A stretch of DNA of 64,000 nucleotides, taken from the NCBI RefSeq assembly GCF_030317035.1, contig NZ_JASZYK010000001.1, positions 930,001 to 994,000 of the forward strand, in the 5' to 3' direction. The notes under the pieces are model-generated. The model ran no database searches and had not been told where the DNA came from. It saw nothing but the letters and a program-made list of their open reading frames with translations. The position numbers and the translations under genes were made by a program. Source of the DNA: Variovorax sp. J22G73. GTDB lineage: Bacteria > Pseudomonadota > Gammaproteobacteria > Burkholderiales > Burkholderiaceae_C. This document shows positions 57,157 through 64,000 of the stretch, in pieces. Position 1 is the first letter of the stretch; each line of letters opens with the position of its first letter.

Positions 57157-57606
57157 ATGTCCATCAAGAAGATCTTCCTCATGGCCGCCGCGGCCGTCGC
57201 CTTCTCGGGCTGCTCGATGATGCCCGCGGGCAGCACCGCGTCGGCCCAGCCCGAAGTGGCCGCCGCCGCCGAGCGCCTGCGCATCGCCATGATCGACCCG
57301 ACCGCCGCCTCGCTCGGCGCGCTGGTGGCCGACGACCTGAGCTACGGCCATTCGGGCGGCAAGGTCGACACCAAGGCCAGCTTCATCGCCGACCTGATGG
57401 ACGGCAAGTCCGACTTCGTGACCATTACCATCACCGAGCAGACCATCAAGGTGGTCGACGCCAACACCGCCGTCGTGCGCCACTCGCTGGCGGCCGACAC
57501 CAACGACTCGGGCAAGCCCGGCAAGGTGGCGCTGAAGATCCTCGGCGTGTGGCAGAAGCAGGGCGGCACCTGGAAGCTGCTGGCCCGCCAGGCCGTTCGC
57601 GTCTGA
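57157..57606 (+). CDS. NTF2-like (DUF4440) lipoprotein
   Basis: 149 residues. A signal peptide ends in the lipobox AFSGC, so Cys19 is probably lipidated. The rest resembles a SnoaL/NTF2-like alpha+beta cone ([20 protein letters not shown] and [21 protein letters not shown]). Its position between kdgD and gudD indicates a role in aldarate use, perhaps ligand binding in the periplasm; no enzymatic residues are recognised. Confidence 0.8.
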   Translation: MSIKKIFLMAAAAVAFSGCSMMPAGSTASAQPEVAAAAERLRIAMIDPTAASLGALVADDLSYGHSGGKVDTKASFIADLMDGKSDFVTITITEQTIKVVDANTAVVRHSLAADTNDSGKPGKVALKILGVWQKQGGTWKLLARQAVRV

Positions 57607-57656
57607 ATGCGACGACCGAAGCAACACCAGCAAGTGCAAGGAACGCAAGGAGTGCA

Positions 57657-58991
57657 ATGAGCGCAAGCCAGACCCCCACCATCACCGCCCTGCGCGTGGT
57701 TCCCGTCGCGGGCCACGACAGCATGCTGATGAACCTGAGCGGCGCGCACGGCCCGTTCTTCACGCGCAACCTGCTCATCCTGACCGACAGCGCCGGGCGC
57801 ACCGGCGTGGGCGAGGTGCCGGGCGGCGAAAAGATCCGCCAGACGCTGGAAGACGCGCGCAGCCTCATCGTCGGCCAGCCCATCGGGCGGCACCACGCGG
57901 TGCTCAACAGCATGCGCCACGCCTTCGCCAACCGCGACAGCGGCGGGCGTGGCCAGCAGACCTTCGACCTGCGCGTGACCATCCACGCGATCACCGCGGT
58001 GGAGGCCGCGCTGCTCGACCTGCTGGGCCAGTTCCTCGAGGTGCCCGTGGCCGCGTTGCTCGGCGAAGGCCAGCAGCGCGACGCGGTGCAGATGCTGGGC
58101 TACCTGTTCTACGTGGGCGACCGCAACAAGACCGACCTGCCGTACGAGAGCGACCCCGGCGCCGCCGACGACTGGTTCCGCCTGCGCCACGAAGAGGCCA
58201 TGACGCCCGAGGCCATCGTGCGCCTGGCCGAAGCCACGCATGCGCGCTACGGCTTCACCGACTTCAAGCTCAAGGGCGGCGTGTTGCGCGGCGAAGAAGA
58301 AGTCGAGGCCATCCGCGCGCTGCACGAGCGCTTTCCGCAGGCGCGCGTCACGCTCGACCCCAACGGTGGCTGGCTGCTGCAGGACGCCATTCGGCTGTGC
58401 CGCGACCTGCACGGCGTGATGGCCTATGCCGAAGACCCGTGCGGCGCCGAAGGCGTGTTCTCGGGGCGCGAGGTGATGGCCGAATTTCGCCGTGCCACCG
58501 GCCTGCCCACGGCCACCAACATGGTCGCCACCGACTGGCGCGAGATGGTGCACAGCCTGTCGCTGCAGTCGGTCGACATTCCGCTGGCCGACCCGCACTT
58601 CTGGACCATGCAGGGCTCGGTGCGCGTGGCGCAGCTGTGCCAGGCCTGGGGCCTGACCTGGGGCTCGCACTCGAACAACCACTTCGACGTGTCGCTCGCC
58701 ATGTTCACGCACGTGGCGGCGGCCGCGCCGGGCAAGGTGACAGCCATCGACACGCACTGGATCTGGCAGGACGGCCAGCGCCTGACCAAGGCACCGCTGC
58801 AGATCGAGGGCGGCCATGTGAAGGTGCCCACGCGCGGCGGCCTGGGCGTGGAGCTCGACATGGCCGAGGTCGAGAAGGCGCACCAGCTGTACCTGAAGCA
58901 CGGCCTGGGCGCGCGCAACGATGCGCAGGCCATGCAATACCTGATTCCGAACTGGACCTTCGACAACAAGAAGCCGTGCATGGTCAGATAG
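57657..58991 (+). CDS. gudD: Glucarate dehydratase
   Basis: 444 residues from ATG 57657, with AAGGAG upstream. Enolase-superfamily glucarate dehydratase, close to E. coli GudD. The KxK base is in FTDFKLKGG, metal ligands in [20 protein letters not shown] and TNMVATDW, and the catalytic His in [11 protein letters not shown]. The ending [12 protein letters not shown] is nearly the same as in E. coli. It converts D-glucarate to 5-dehydro-4-deoxyglucarate, giving the glucuronate branch alongside GarD. Confidence 0.97.
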   Translation: MSASQTPTITALRVVPVAGHDSMLMNLSGAHGPFFTRNLLILTDSAGRTGVGEVPGGEKIRQTLEDARSLIVGQPIGRHHAVLNSMRHAFANRDSGGRGQQTFDLRVTIHAITAVEAALLDLLGQFLEVPVAALLGEGQQRDAVQMLGYLFYVGDRNKTDLPYESDPGAADDWFRLRHEEAMTPEAIVRLAEATHARYGFTDFKLKGGVLRGEEEVEAIRALHERFPQARVTLDPNGGWLLQDAIRLCRDLHGVMAYAEDPCGAEGVFSGREVMAEFRRATGLPTATNMVATDWREMVHSLSLQSVDIPLADPHFWTMQGSVRVAQLCQAWGLTWGSHSNNHFDVSLAMFTHVAAAAPGKVTAIDTHWIWQDGQRLTKAPLQIEGGHVKVPTRGGLGVELDMAEVEKAHQLYLKHGLGARNDAQAMQYLIPNWTFDNKKPCMVR

Positions 58992-58995
58992 AGCT

Positions 58996-59085
58996 CGCCC
59001 CCAGGCTTTGCCCACTTCGTGTGGCCTCCTAGCCCCTGCCGGGCCAATACCAGCGGGCCGGCAAAGCCGGTTGCGCGGTAGTCCC
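58996..59085 (+). repeat. Dispersed intergenic repeat, copy E
   Basis: This begins 5 bp after the gudD stop with GCCCCCAGGCTTTGCC, then CACTTCGTGTGGCCTCCTAG, a CCCCTGCCGGG dyad and GGGCCGGCAAAGCCGGTTGCGCGG. It has the same block order as B and C but is diverged. Orientation follows transcription of gudD. Confidence 0.85.
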
Positions 59086-59130
59086 GAAAATGAACAGCCC
59101 CTTCGCGAATCGCACTCAAAGGAACACAAC

Positions 59131-60567
59131 ATGCAGAACTTCGACAACCTGATCGCTGGCGAATGGCGTGCCGGCGCAAGCTACAGCCCCAACGTCAACC
59201 CGAGCAACCTGTCCGACGTGCTCGGCCAGTACACGCAGGGCGACGCCGCCCACGTCGATGCCGCCGTGGCGGCCGCCACCGCGGCCTTTCCGGCCTGGGC
59301 CACGGGCAGCATCCAGGCGCGCTCCGACGCGCTCGACAAGATCGGCACCGAGATCCTCGCGCGCAAGGAAGAGCTGGGCACGCTGCTGGCGCGCGAAGAA
59401 GGCAAGACCAAGGCCGAAGGCATCGGCGAGGCCACGCGCGCGGGCCAGATCTTCAAGTTCTTCGCGGGCGAATGCCTGCGCCTGTCGGGCGAGGTGCTGC
59501 CCTCGGTGCGCCCGAACATCGGCGTGGAGATCACGCGCGAGCCGGTGGGCGTGGTCGGCCTGATCACGCCGTGGAACTTTCCGATCGCCATTCCGGCGTG
59601 GAAGATCGCGCCCGCGCTGGCCTTCGGCAACTGCGTGGTGCTGAAGCCCGCCGACCTGGTGCCCGGCAGCGCCTGGGCGCTGAGCGAAATCATCAGCCGC
59701 TCGGGCATTCCGGCCGGCGTGTTCAACCTGGTGATGGGCCGCGGCAGCGTGATCGGCGAGGCGCTGGTCAAGCACCCCGGCATCCATGCGATCAGCTTCA
59801 CGGGTTCGGTGGGCGTGGGCCGCAACATCGCGATCCAGTGCGTGACCAACCACAAGAAGGTGCAGCTCGAAATGGGTGGCAAGAACCCGCAGGTGGTCCT
59901 GGACGACGCCGACCTGGCGCAGGCCGTGGAGCTGAGCGTGCAGAGCGCGTTCTACTCGACCGGCCAGCGCTGCACGGCGTCCAGCCGCCTGATCGTGACC
60001 GAAGGCATCTACCCGAAGTTCATCGCTGCCATGAAGGAGCGCATGGCCAGGATCAAGGTGGGCGACGCGCTGGCGCAGGGCACCGACGTGGGGCCGGTGT
60101 CGTCGAAGTCGCAGCTCAACCAGGACATGGAATACATCGCCATCGGCAAGGGCGAGGGCGCCACGCTGGCGGCCGGCGGCGAGCTGCTGAAGCTGGAGAC
60201 CGACGGCTATTACATGTCGCCCGCGCTGTTCAGCGAATCGGCCGCGTCGATGCGCATCAACAACGAAGAAATCTTCGGCCCGGTGGCGAGCGTGATTCGC
60301 GTGAAAAACTACGAAGAGGCATTGGCCACGGCGAACGACACGGAGTTCGGTCTCTCGGCCGGCATTGCGACCACGTCGCTGAAATACGCCACGCACTTCA
60401 AGCGCCACAGCCAGGCCGGCATGGTGATGGTCAACCTGCCGACCGCGGGTGTGGACTACCACGTGCCGTTCGGCGGCCGCAAGGGATCGAGCTACGGTCC
60501 GCGCGAACAGGGCAAGTACGCGCAGGAGTTCTTCACTACGGTGAAGACGGCCTATACGCTGGCCTGA
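59131..60567 (+). CDS. Aldehyde dehydrogenase, probable 2-oxoglutarate semialdehyde dehydrogenase
   Basis: 478 residues from ATG 59131. The NAD-binding region is in GVVGLITPWNFPIAIPAWK and FTGSVGVG, the general-base Glu in LEMGGKNPQ and the catalytic Cys in STGQRCTASSRL. Last gene of the rightward unit; by position it should oxidise the KdgD product 2-oxoglutarate semialdehyde to 2-oxoglutarate, linking to the TCA cycle. A terminator follows. Confidence 0.93.
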   Translation: MQNFDNLIAGEWRAGASYSPNVNPSNLSDVLGQYTQGDAAHVDAAVAAATAAFPAWATGSIQARSDALDKIGTEILARKEELGTLLAREEGKTKAEGIGEATRAGQIFKFFAGECLRLSGEVLPSVRPNIGVEITREPVGVVGLITPWNFPIAIPAWKIAPALAFGNCVVLKPADLVPGSAWALSEIISRSGIPAGVFNLVMGRGSVIGEALVKHPGIHAISFTGSVGVGRNIAIQCVTNHKKVQLEMGGKNPQVVLDDADLAQAVELSVQSAFYSTGQRCTASSRLIVTEGIYPKFIAAMKERMARIKVGDALAQGTDVGPVSSKSQLNQDMEYIAIGKGEGATLAAGGELLKLETDGYYMSPALFSESAASMRINNEEIFGPVASVIRVKNYEEALATANDTEFGLSAGIATTSLKYATHFKRHSQAGMVMVNLPTAGVDYHVPFGGRKGSSYGPREQGKYAQEFFTTVKTAYTLA

Positions 60568-60590
60568 TTCGTTGTCTTGTGCTTTTGGAA

Positions 60591-60614
60591 GCCCCCTTTG
60601 CCGGGGGCTTTTTT
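60591..60614 (+). terminator. Rho-independent terminator of the rightward uronate unit
   Basis: GCCCCC-TTTGCC-GGGGGC followed by TTTTTT, 23 bp after the aldehyde dehydrogenase stop. Confidence 0.9.
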
Positions 60615-60715
60615 GTTGCTGCTGTTCAGGGCGTGTGAACAGGGCACGCTGCTGGTGAATCGCGATCAACGACCGCTGTCCTGAACAACGCAAGCCAACA
60701 CAACACGAAGAAGAC

Positions 60716-62335
60716 CTAGGAAAGAGGCGCCCTGCGACTGCGCCGCATCAGGAACTCGATCAGTTCGAACACGCCTTCACTGATCAGCGCCAACGCCGCA
60801 GCAGGCAACGCACCCGCCATCAACAGTTCGCGGTCGTTCAGCGCCAGGCCCGTCACGATGCGTTCGCCGAAGCCGCCCGCGCCGATGAAGGCCGCGATGG
60901 TCGCGGTGCCGATGGCGATGGCCGTGGCTGTTCGCACACCCGCCAACAACGTGGGCAAGGCCAGGGGCAACAGCACCAGCTGGAGACTTTGCGGAGGGGT
61001 CATGCCGAGGGCGGTGCCGGCCATTCGCAAGCCGCTGGGCACTTCGGTCAGGCCCGTGACCGTGTTGCGCATGATCGGCAACAGCGAATACAGCGTGAGC
61101 GCAATCAGCGCCGGCAAGGCACCGATGGCGCCGAGCATCGAGATCAACACCGCCAGCAACGCCAACGACGGCACGGTCTGCATCAGGCTGGCCAGGCCCA
61201 GCACCACCGCGCGCAGCCGCACATGCGGGAACACCAGGATCGCGATGGGCACGCCGATGAGGATCGCGATGCCGACCGACAACGCCACCAGCAGCAGATG
61301 TTGCCGCGCGAGCTTCCACAGGTCGGGGCCGAACAGCTTGGCGACGAAGCCGCGGCGCGGTTCCTGCGCCTGGGTTTTAGTTTGGGTTTGTGCTTTCGCA
61401 TCCTTGCTGGTGCTCGCCAGAAAGTCGCGCGCGATCACGTCGAAGGGCACGCTCTGCAGTTCGGCGCGCGCGTTCATCGCGATCATCGCGTGCTCGTCGA
61501 CCTTGCCTTCGAGCGTCTTCAACGCAGCCCAGGCTTGCGGCAGGCGCGTGGGCAGGTCGAGCTTGTAGAGCACCACGGCGTCGTAGCGCGGAAAGTATTT
61601 CTTGTCGTCCTCGAGCACGCGCAGGCCCAGGTGGTCGATCTTGGCGTCGGTGGTGTAGATGTCGATCACGTCGATCTGCCTGGCCGCCACCGCGTCGTAG
61701 GCCAGGCCGTGGTCGAGTCCGCTGGGCACCTGCTTGAAGCCGTAGCGCTTGGCCAGGCCCTTCCAGCCGTCGGCGCGGCCGATGAACTCGTTCGACAGGC
61801 CCAGCTTGAGCTCGGGGTGCTTGGCCAGGTCGCTCAGGGTGCGCAGGCCCAGCTTGTCGGCATCGGCGGCGCGCACCGCGAGCGCATAGCCGTCGTTGAA
61901 GCCCAGCGGTATCGCCACGCCCAGGCCGAGCGGCGCCAGCGACGCGTTCATGGCCTCGCGCGTGTCGGCGGGCTGGCCCTTCAGGATTTCCTGCGCGATG
62001 GTGCCGGTGTATTCGGCATAGAGGTCGATGGCGCCCGAGCGCAGTGCCTCGTACACGATGGCCGTGTTGCCCAGGCCCTGCCGCAGCACGGGAGCCGACG
62101 CGGTGTGCGGCGCGGCCGTTTGCGCGAGCAGCTCGGCCAGGATGTACGACTCGGTGAAGCGCTTGGAGCCGACGCGCAAGGTGTCGTCCGCGGCGTGCGC
62201 GGCGTGCGCGGCCTGCGAGCCAAGCACCGTGCCGAACAGCGCGAGCAGGAGCGGCAAGAGCGGCAAGAGCTTCAGGATCGACTGGATCGGCAGGAGCAGC
62301 AGGGCAGGTTGCCACGGGCGGCGGAGCATGTGCAT
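60716..62335 (-). CDS. Osmoprotectant ABC transporter, binding protein-permease fusion
   Basis: 539 residues. A signal or anchor segment (1-45) leads to an OpuAC-type binding domain (about 50-310; RVGSKRFTESYILAELLA, YAEYTGTIAQEIL). A linker near 315-330 precedes a permease domain of about six helices (about 340-530), with the inner-membrane motif LASLMQTVPSLALLAVLISM. The fusion resembles OpuBB/BC of the glycine betaine/choline/carnitine importers. No ATPase gene is adjacent, so it must be elsewhere. The gene is convergent with the uronate unit. Confidence 0.9.
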   Translation of the reverse strand: MHMLRRPWQPALLLLPIQSILKLLPLLPLLLALFGTVLGSQAAHAAHAADDTLRVGSKRFTESYILAELLAQTAAPHTASAPVLRQGLGNTAIVYEALRSGAIDLYAEYTGTIAQEILKGQPADTREAMNASLAPLGLGVAIPLGFNDGYALAVRAADADKLGLRTLSDLAKHPELKLGLSNEFIGRADGWKGLAKRYGFKQVPSGLDHGLAYDAVAARQIDVIDIYTTDAKIDHLGLRVLEDDKKYFPRYDAVVLYKLDLPTRLPQAWAALKTLEGKVDEHAMIAMNARAELQSVPFDVIARDFLASTSKDAKAQTQTKTQAQEPRRGFVAKLFGPDLWKLARQHLLLVALSVGIAILIGVPIAILVFPHVRLRAVVLGLASLMQTVPSLALLAVLISMLGAIGALPALIALTLYSLLPIMRNTVTGLTEVPSGLRMAGTALGMTPPQSLQLVLLPLALPTLLAGVRTATAIAIGTATIAAFIGAGGFGERIVTGLALNDRELLMAGALPAAALALISEGVFELIEFLMRRSRRAPLS

Positions 62336-62440
62336 CGCGGGCAGTTTATAGACAACGCCCCGTTCGGCGTACCCGCCAATCTCCTACACGCCGTCGTGCG
62401 CGCAACCGATGCGCCCTGCAGGCGGCGGGGGGCATCATCG

Positions 62441-63670
62441 ATGTCCATGAAGCCCACACCCTCGACACCGGACCCCTCCCAACCCGATCCCTTGCCCGCC
62501 ACCGATGTGCATGGGCTGCGCGAACTGCCTGGTGTGCATGTGGAGGGCTACAGCCTTCAGCTGCGCGACAAGGACGGGTTCGTCGGCGACCAGGCGAGCC
62601 AGACGGCGTTCAGGGAACTGCTGGAGCGCTGGCGCAAGCGCCGCCGCAAGAACGGCGTCGACCCGCTGGGCGACATGCACTCGCGCGACCTGAGCAAGAA
62701 GGAGCTCGACCGCGTGCTCGGCGCGAAGAGGGCCTCTGAGGCCGGCGACGTGATGCACGGCGTGATCGAGGAGTTCACCGAAGAACTCGCCTCGGTGATC
62801 CAGCGCTTTCTGCGTCAGCCCTCGTGGCACAAGGTGGAGCGCATCGTCATCGGCGGCGGCTTTCCGGAGAGCGACGTGGGCGAGCGCGCGGTGCTGCAAA
62901 CGGCCGCCATCCTCGAGGAGCTGGGCCTGCACGTGCAGATGGGCCGGCTGTCGCACAACGTGGACGACGGCGGGCTCATCGGCTGGGTGCACCTCACGCC
63001 GCCGGCGCTGCTGCGCAAGTACGACGCCATCCTGGCGGTGGACATCGGCGGCACCAACGTGCGCTGCGGCATCGTGCAGACGCGCTTTCGCAAGACGCAG
63101 GACTTCTCGCGTGCGCGGGTGGTGCGGCGCGAGAAGTGGCGCCATGCCGACGAGAGCCCCAACCGCAGCCTGATGGTGGAGCACATCGCCGACATGCTGA
63201 TGGACATGGTGCGCTACAGCGAGCGCAAGAAGATCCGGCTCGCGCCTTTCATCGGCATCGGCTGCCCGGGGCTGATTCGCCCCGACGGCTCCATTGCGCG
63301 CGGCGCGCAGAACCTGCCCGGCGACTGGGAGAGCCACGCTTTCCACCTGCCGACGGCGGTGTGGCGGCGCATGCTGACGCTGGGCGCCGACCCGATGCTG
63401 GTTCTGATGCACAACGACGCGGTGGTGCAGGGCCTGAGCGAGCTGCCCTTCATGCGCGACGTGAAGCACTGGGGCGTGCTGACCATCGGCACGGGGCTGG
63501 GCAATGTGAGCTTCACGAACGTGCCGCTGCCCGAGGAGCTGACGCCGAAGGGCGGGAAGGCTGCGAAGGCCTCCAGGAAGGCGAAGGGCTCGAAGGACGA
63601 GAAGGCCGAAAAGACCGAGAAGGACTCGACAGCCAAGAAGTCCGCCAAGAAGGCCGCGAAAAAAGCCTGA
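62441..63670 (+). CDS. ROK-type sugar kinase with permuted motif order and Lys-rich tail
   Basis: 409 residues. The phosphate-1 motif DIGGTNVRCG lies at 201-210 instead of the N-terminus. It is followed by IGIGCPGLIRPDG (271-283), MHNDA with the probable catalytic Asp326, and the phosphate-2 motif LTIGTGLGN (347-355). The segment that normally ends ROK proteins lies before it: a helix (LASVIQRFL), RIVIGGGFPES (134-144) and SHNVDDGGLIGWVHL (171-185). Zinc-site CxCGxxGCxE and ExGH are missing. Residues 367-409 are Lys/Ala-rich. It probably phosphorylates a sugar; the substrate is unknown. Divergent from the osmoprotectant gene by 105 bp. Confidence 0.78.
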   Translation: MSMKPTPSTPDPSQPDPLPATDVHGLRELPGVHVEGYSLQLRDKDGFVGDQASQTAFRELLERWRKRRRKNGVDPLGDMHSRDLSKKELDRVLGAKRASEAGDVMHGVIEEFTEELASVIQRFLRQPSWHKVERIVIGGGFPESDVGERAVLQTAAILEELGLHVQMGRLSHNVDDGGLIGWVHLTPPALLRKYDAILAVDIGGTNVRCGIVQTRFRKTQDFSRARVVRREKWRHADESPNRSLMVEHIADMLMDMVRYSERKKIRLAPFIGIGCPGLIRPDGSIARGAQNLPGDWESHAFHLPTAVWRRMLTLGADPMLVLMHNDAVVQGLSELPFMRDVKHWGVLTIGTGLGNVSFTNVPLPEELTPKGGKAAKASRKAKGSKDEKAEKTEKDSTAKKSAKKAAKKA

Positions 63671-63674
63671 CCCT

Positions 63675-64000
63675 CTAAGGCGTCACGCGCGTGAGCGCCG
63701 ACACGCTCGCGATGTTGCCCGCCGCGTCCATGGCGCGCGCCTCGATGTTCGCGTAGCCCGCGGCCGAGGGCGTCCAGCGGCAGGAGAAGGGCGCGGCCTG
63801 CAGGCTGCACACGGTCTTGCCGTCGACGATGAAGCTCAGCTGCGCCACGCCGGCCGAGGCGTTGGCCGCCAGCTGCGCGGGCGCGCGCGCCGCGGCGGCG
63901 GGGGGCACCGTCATCGCCACGGCCGGTGGCGCGGTCACGCTCGGCGGGCTCACGACGACATTGGCCGATGCCACCGCGGTGTTGCCCGCGGCGTCCACGC
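63675..64000 (-). CDS. Ig-like repeat protein, C-terminal end only
   Basis: The last 108 codons are visible; the gene continues beyond the right edge. Two copies of the strand pattern DAAGN-x-A are seen (DAAGNTAVASANVVV and DAAGNIASVSA), about 80 residues apart, with a Cys pair in KTVCSLQAAPFSCRW. This is typical of bacterial Ig-like domains found at the end of secreted glycoside hydrolases or adhesins. The catalytic part, if any, is not in the window. Confidence 0.75.
   Translation of the reverse strand, partial: VDAAGNTAVASANVVVSPPSVTAPPAVAMTVPPAAAARAPAQLAANASAGVAQLSFIVDGKTVCSLQAAPFSCRWTPSAAGYANIEARAMDAAGNIASVSALTRVTP

Overview
The window looks like a chromosomal segment of a Comamonadaceae (Burkholderiales) bacterium, most likely Variovorax or a close relative. 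The grounds are very high GC, strongly third-position-biased codon use, several Bug/TctC-type extracytoplasmic receptors, and gene families and arrangements I associate with that group. No rRNA, tRNA, phage, transposase or CRISPR array was found. Species assignment is inference.

Layout. 0-2.8 kb: a GbsR/MarR-type regulator (cut by the left edge), a radical SAM protein with a near-perfect LexA box in its promoter, and a secreted alpha/beta hydrolase. 2.9-9.0 kb: a tripartite RND efflux operon (pump, adaptor, outer-membrane lipoprotein). 9.1-14.2 kb: gluconokinase, a TetR/DUF2000 pair, 6-phosphogluconate dehydrogenase with an acetyltransferase, and an AraC regulator preceded by a 4 x 30-bp tandem repeat. 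14.2-17.0 kb: arsenic operon arsR-arsB-arsC-arsH. 17.1-21.6 kb: housekeeping and accessory enzymes (esterase, TfoX-like protein, RNase D-like nuclease, acetyltransferase, 3-hydroxyisobutyrate dehydrogenase-like enzyme, LysR).

21.6-28.1 kb: a six-gene operon divergent from a LysR gene. It encodes a Rieske protein, a ring-hydroxylating-oxygenase catalytic subunit that lacks its own Rieske centre, a glutathione S-transferase, glutathione-dependent formaldehyde dehydrogenase, an epoxide-hydrolase-like protein and S-formylglutathione hydrolase. The combination suggests a split Rieske demethylase coupled to formaldehyde disposal. 28.2-40.5 kb: aroQ, the prkA-yeaH-spoVR stress-kinase trio, the heat-shock genes grpE-dnaK-dnaJ with a sigma-32-type promoter, an FKBP isomerase, an HxlR-like protein and psd.

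40.5-60.6 kb: a large hexuronate/aldarate catabolic island in two divergent units around a FadR/GntR regulator. The leftward unit carries an ABC importer, uronate dehydrogenase, lactonases, a TRAP importer, galactarate dehydratase, an SDR and two Bug receptors. The rightward unit carries a Bug receptor, KdgD, a small lipoprotein, glucarate dehydratase and an aldehyde dehydrogenase that should yield 2-oxoglutarate. Together they form the complete oxidative route from galacturonate or glucuronate to 2-oxoglutarate. Two matching 28-bp sites in opposite orientation lie before the two units and are the likely regulator operators.

60.7-64 kb: an osmoprotectant ABC binding-protein/permease fusion, a ROK-type sugar kinase whose conserved motifs are in circularly permuted order, and the end of an Ig-like repeat protein. 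The most noteworthy items are the split Rieske operon, the apparent circularly permuted ROK kinase, a dispersed 80-90-bp intergenic repeat family (five copies, one translated as the N-terminus of an ABC ATPase), the shared operator pair and the LexA box.
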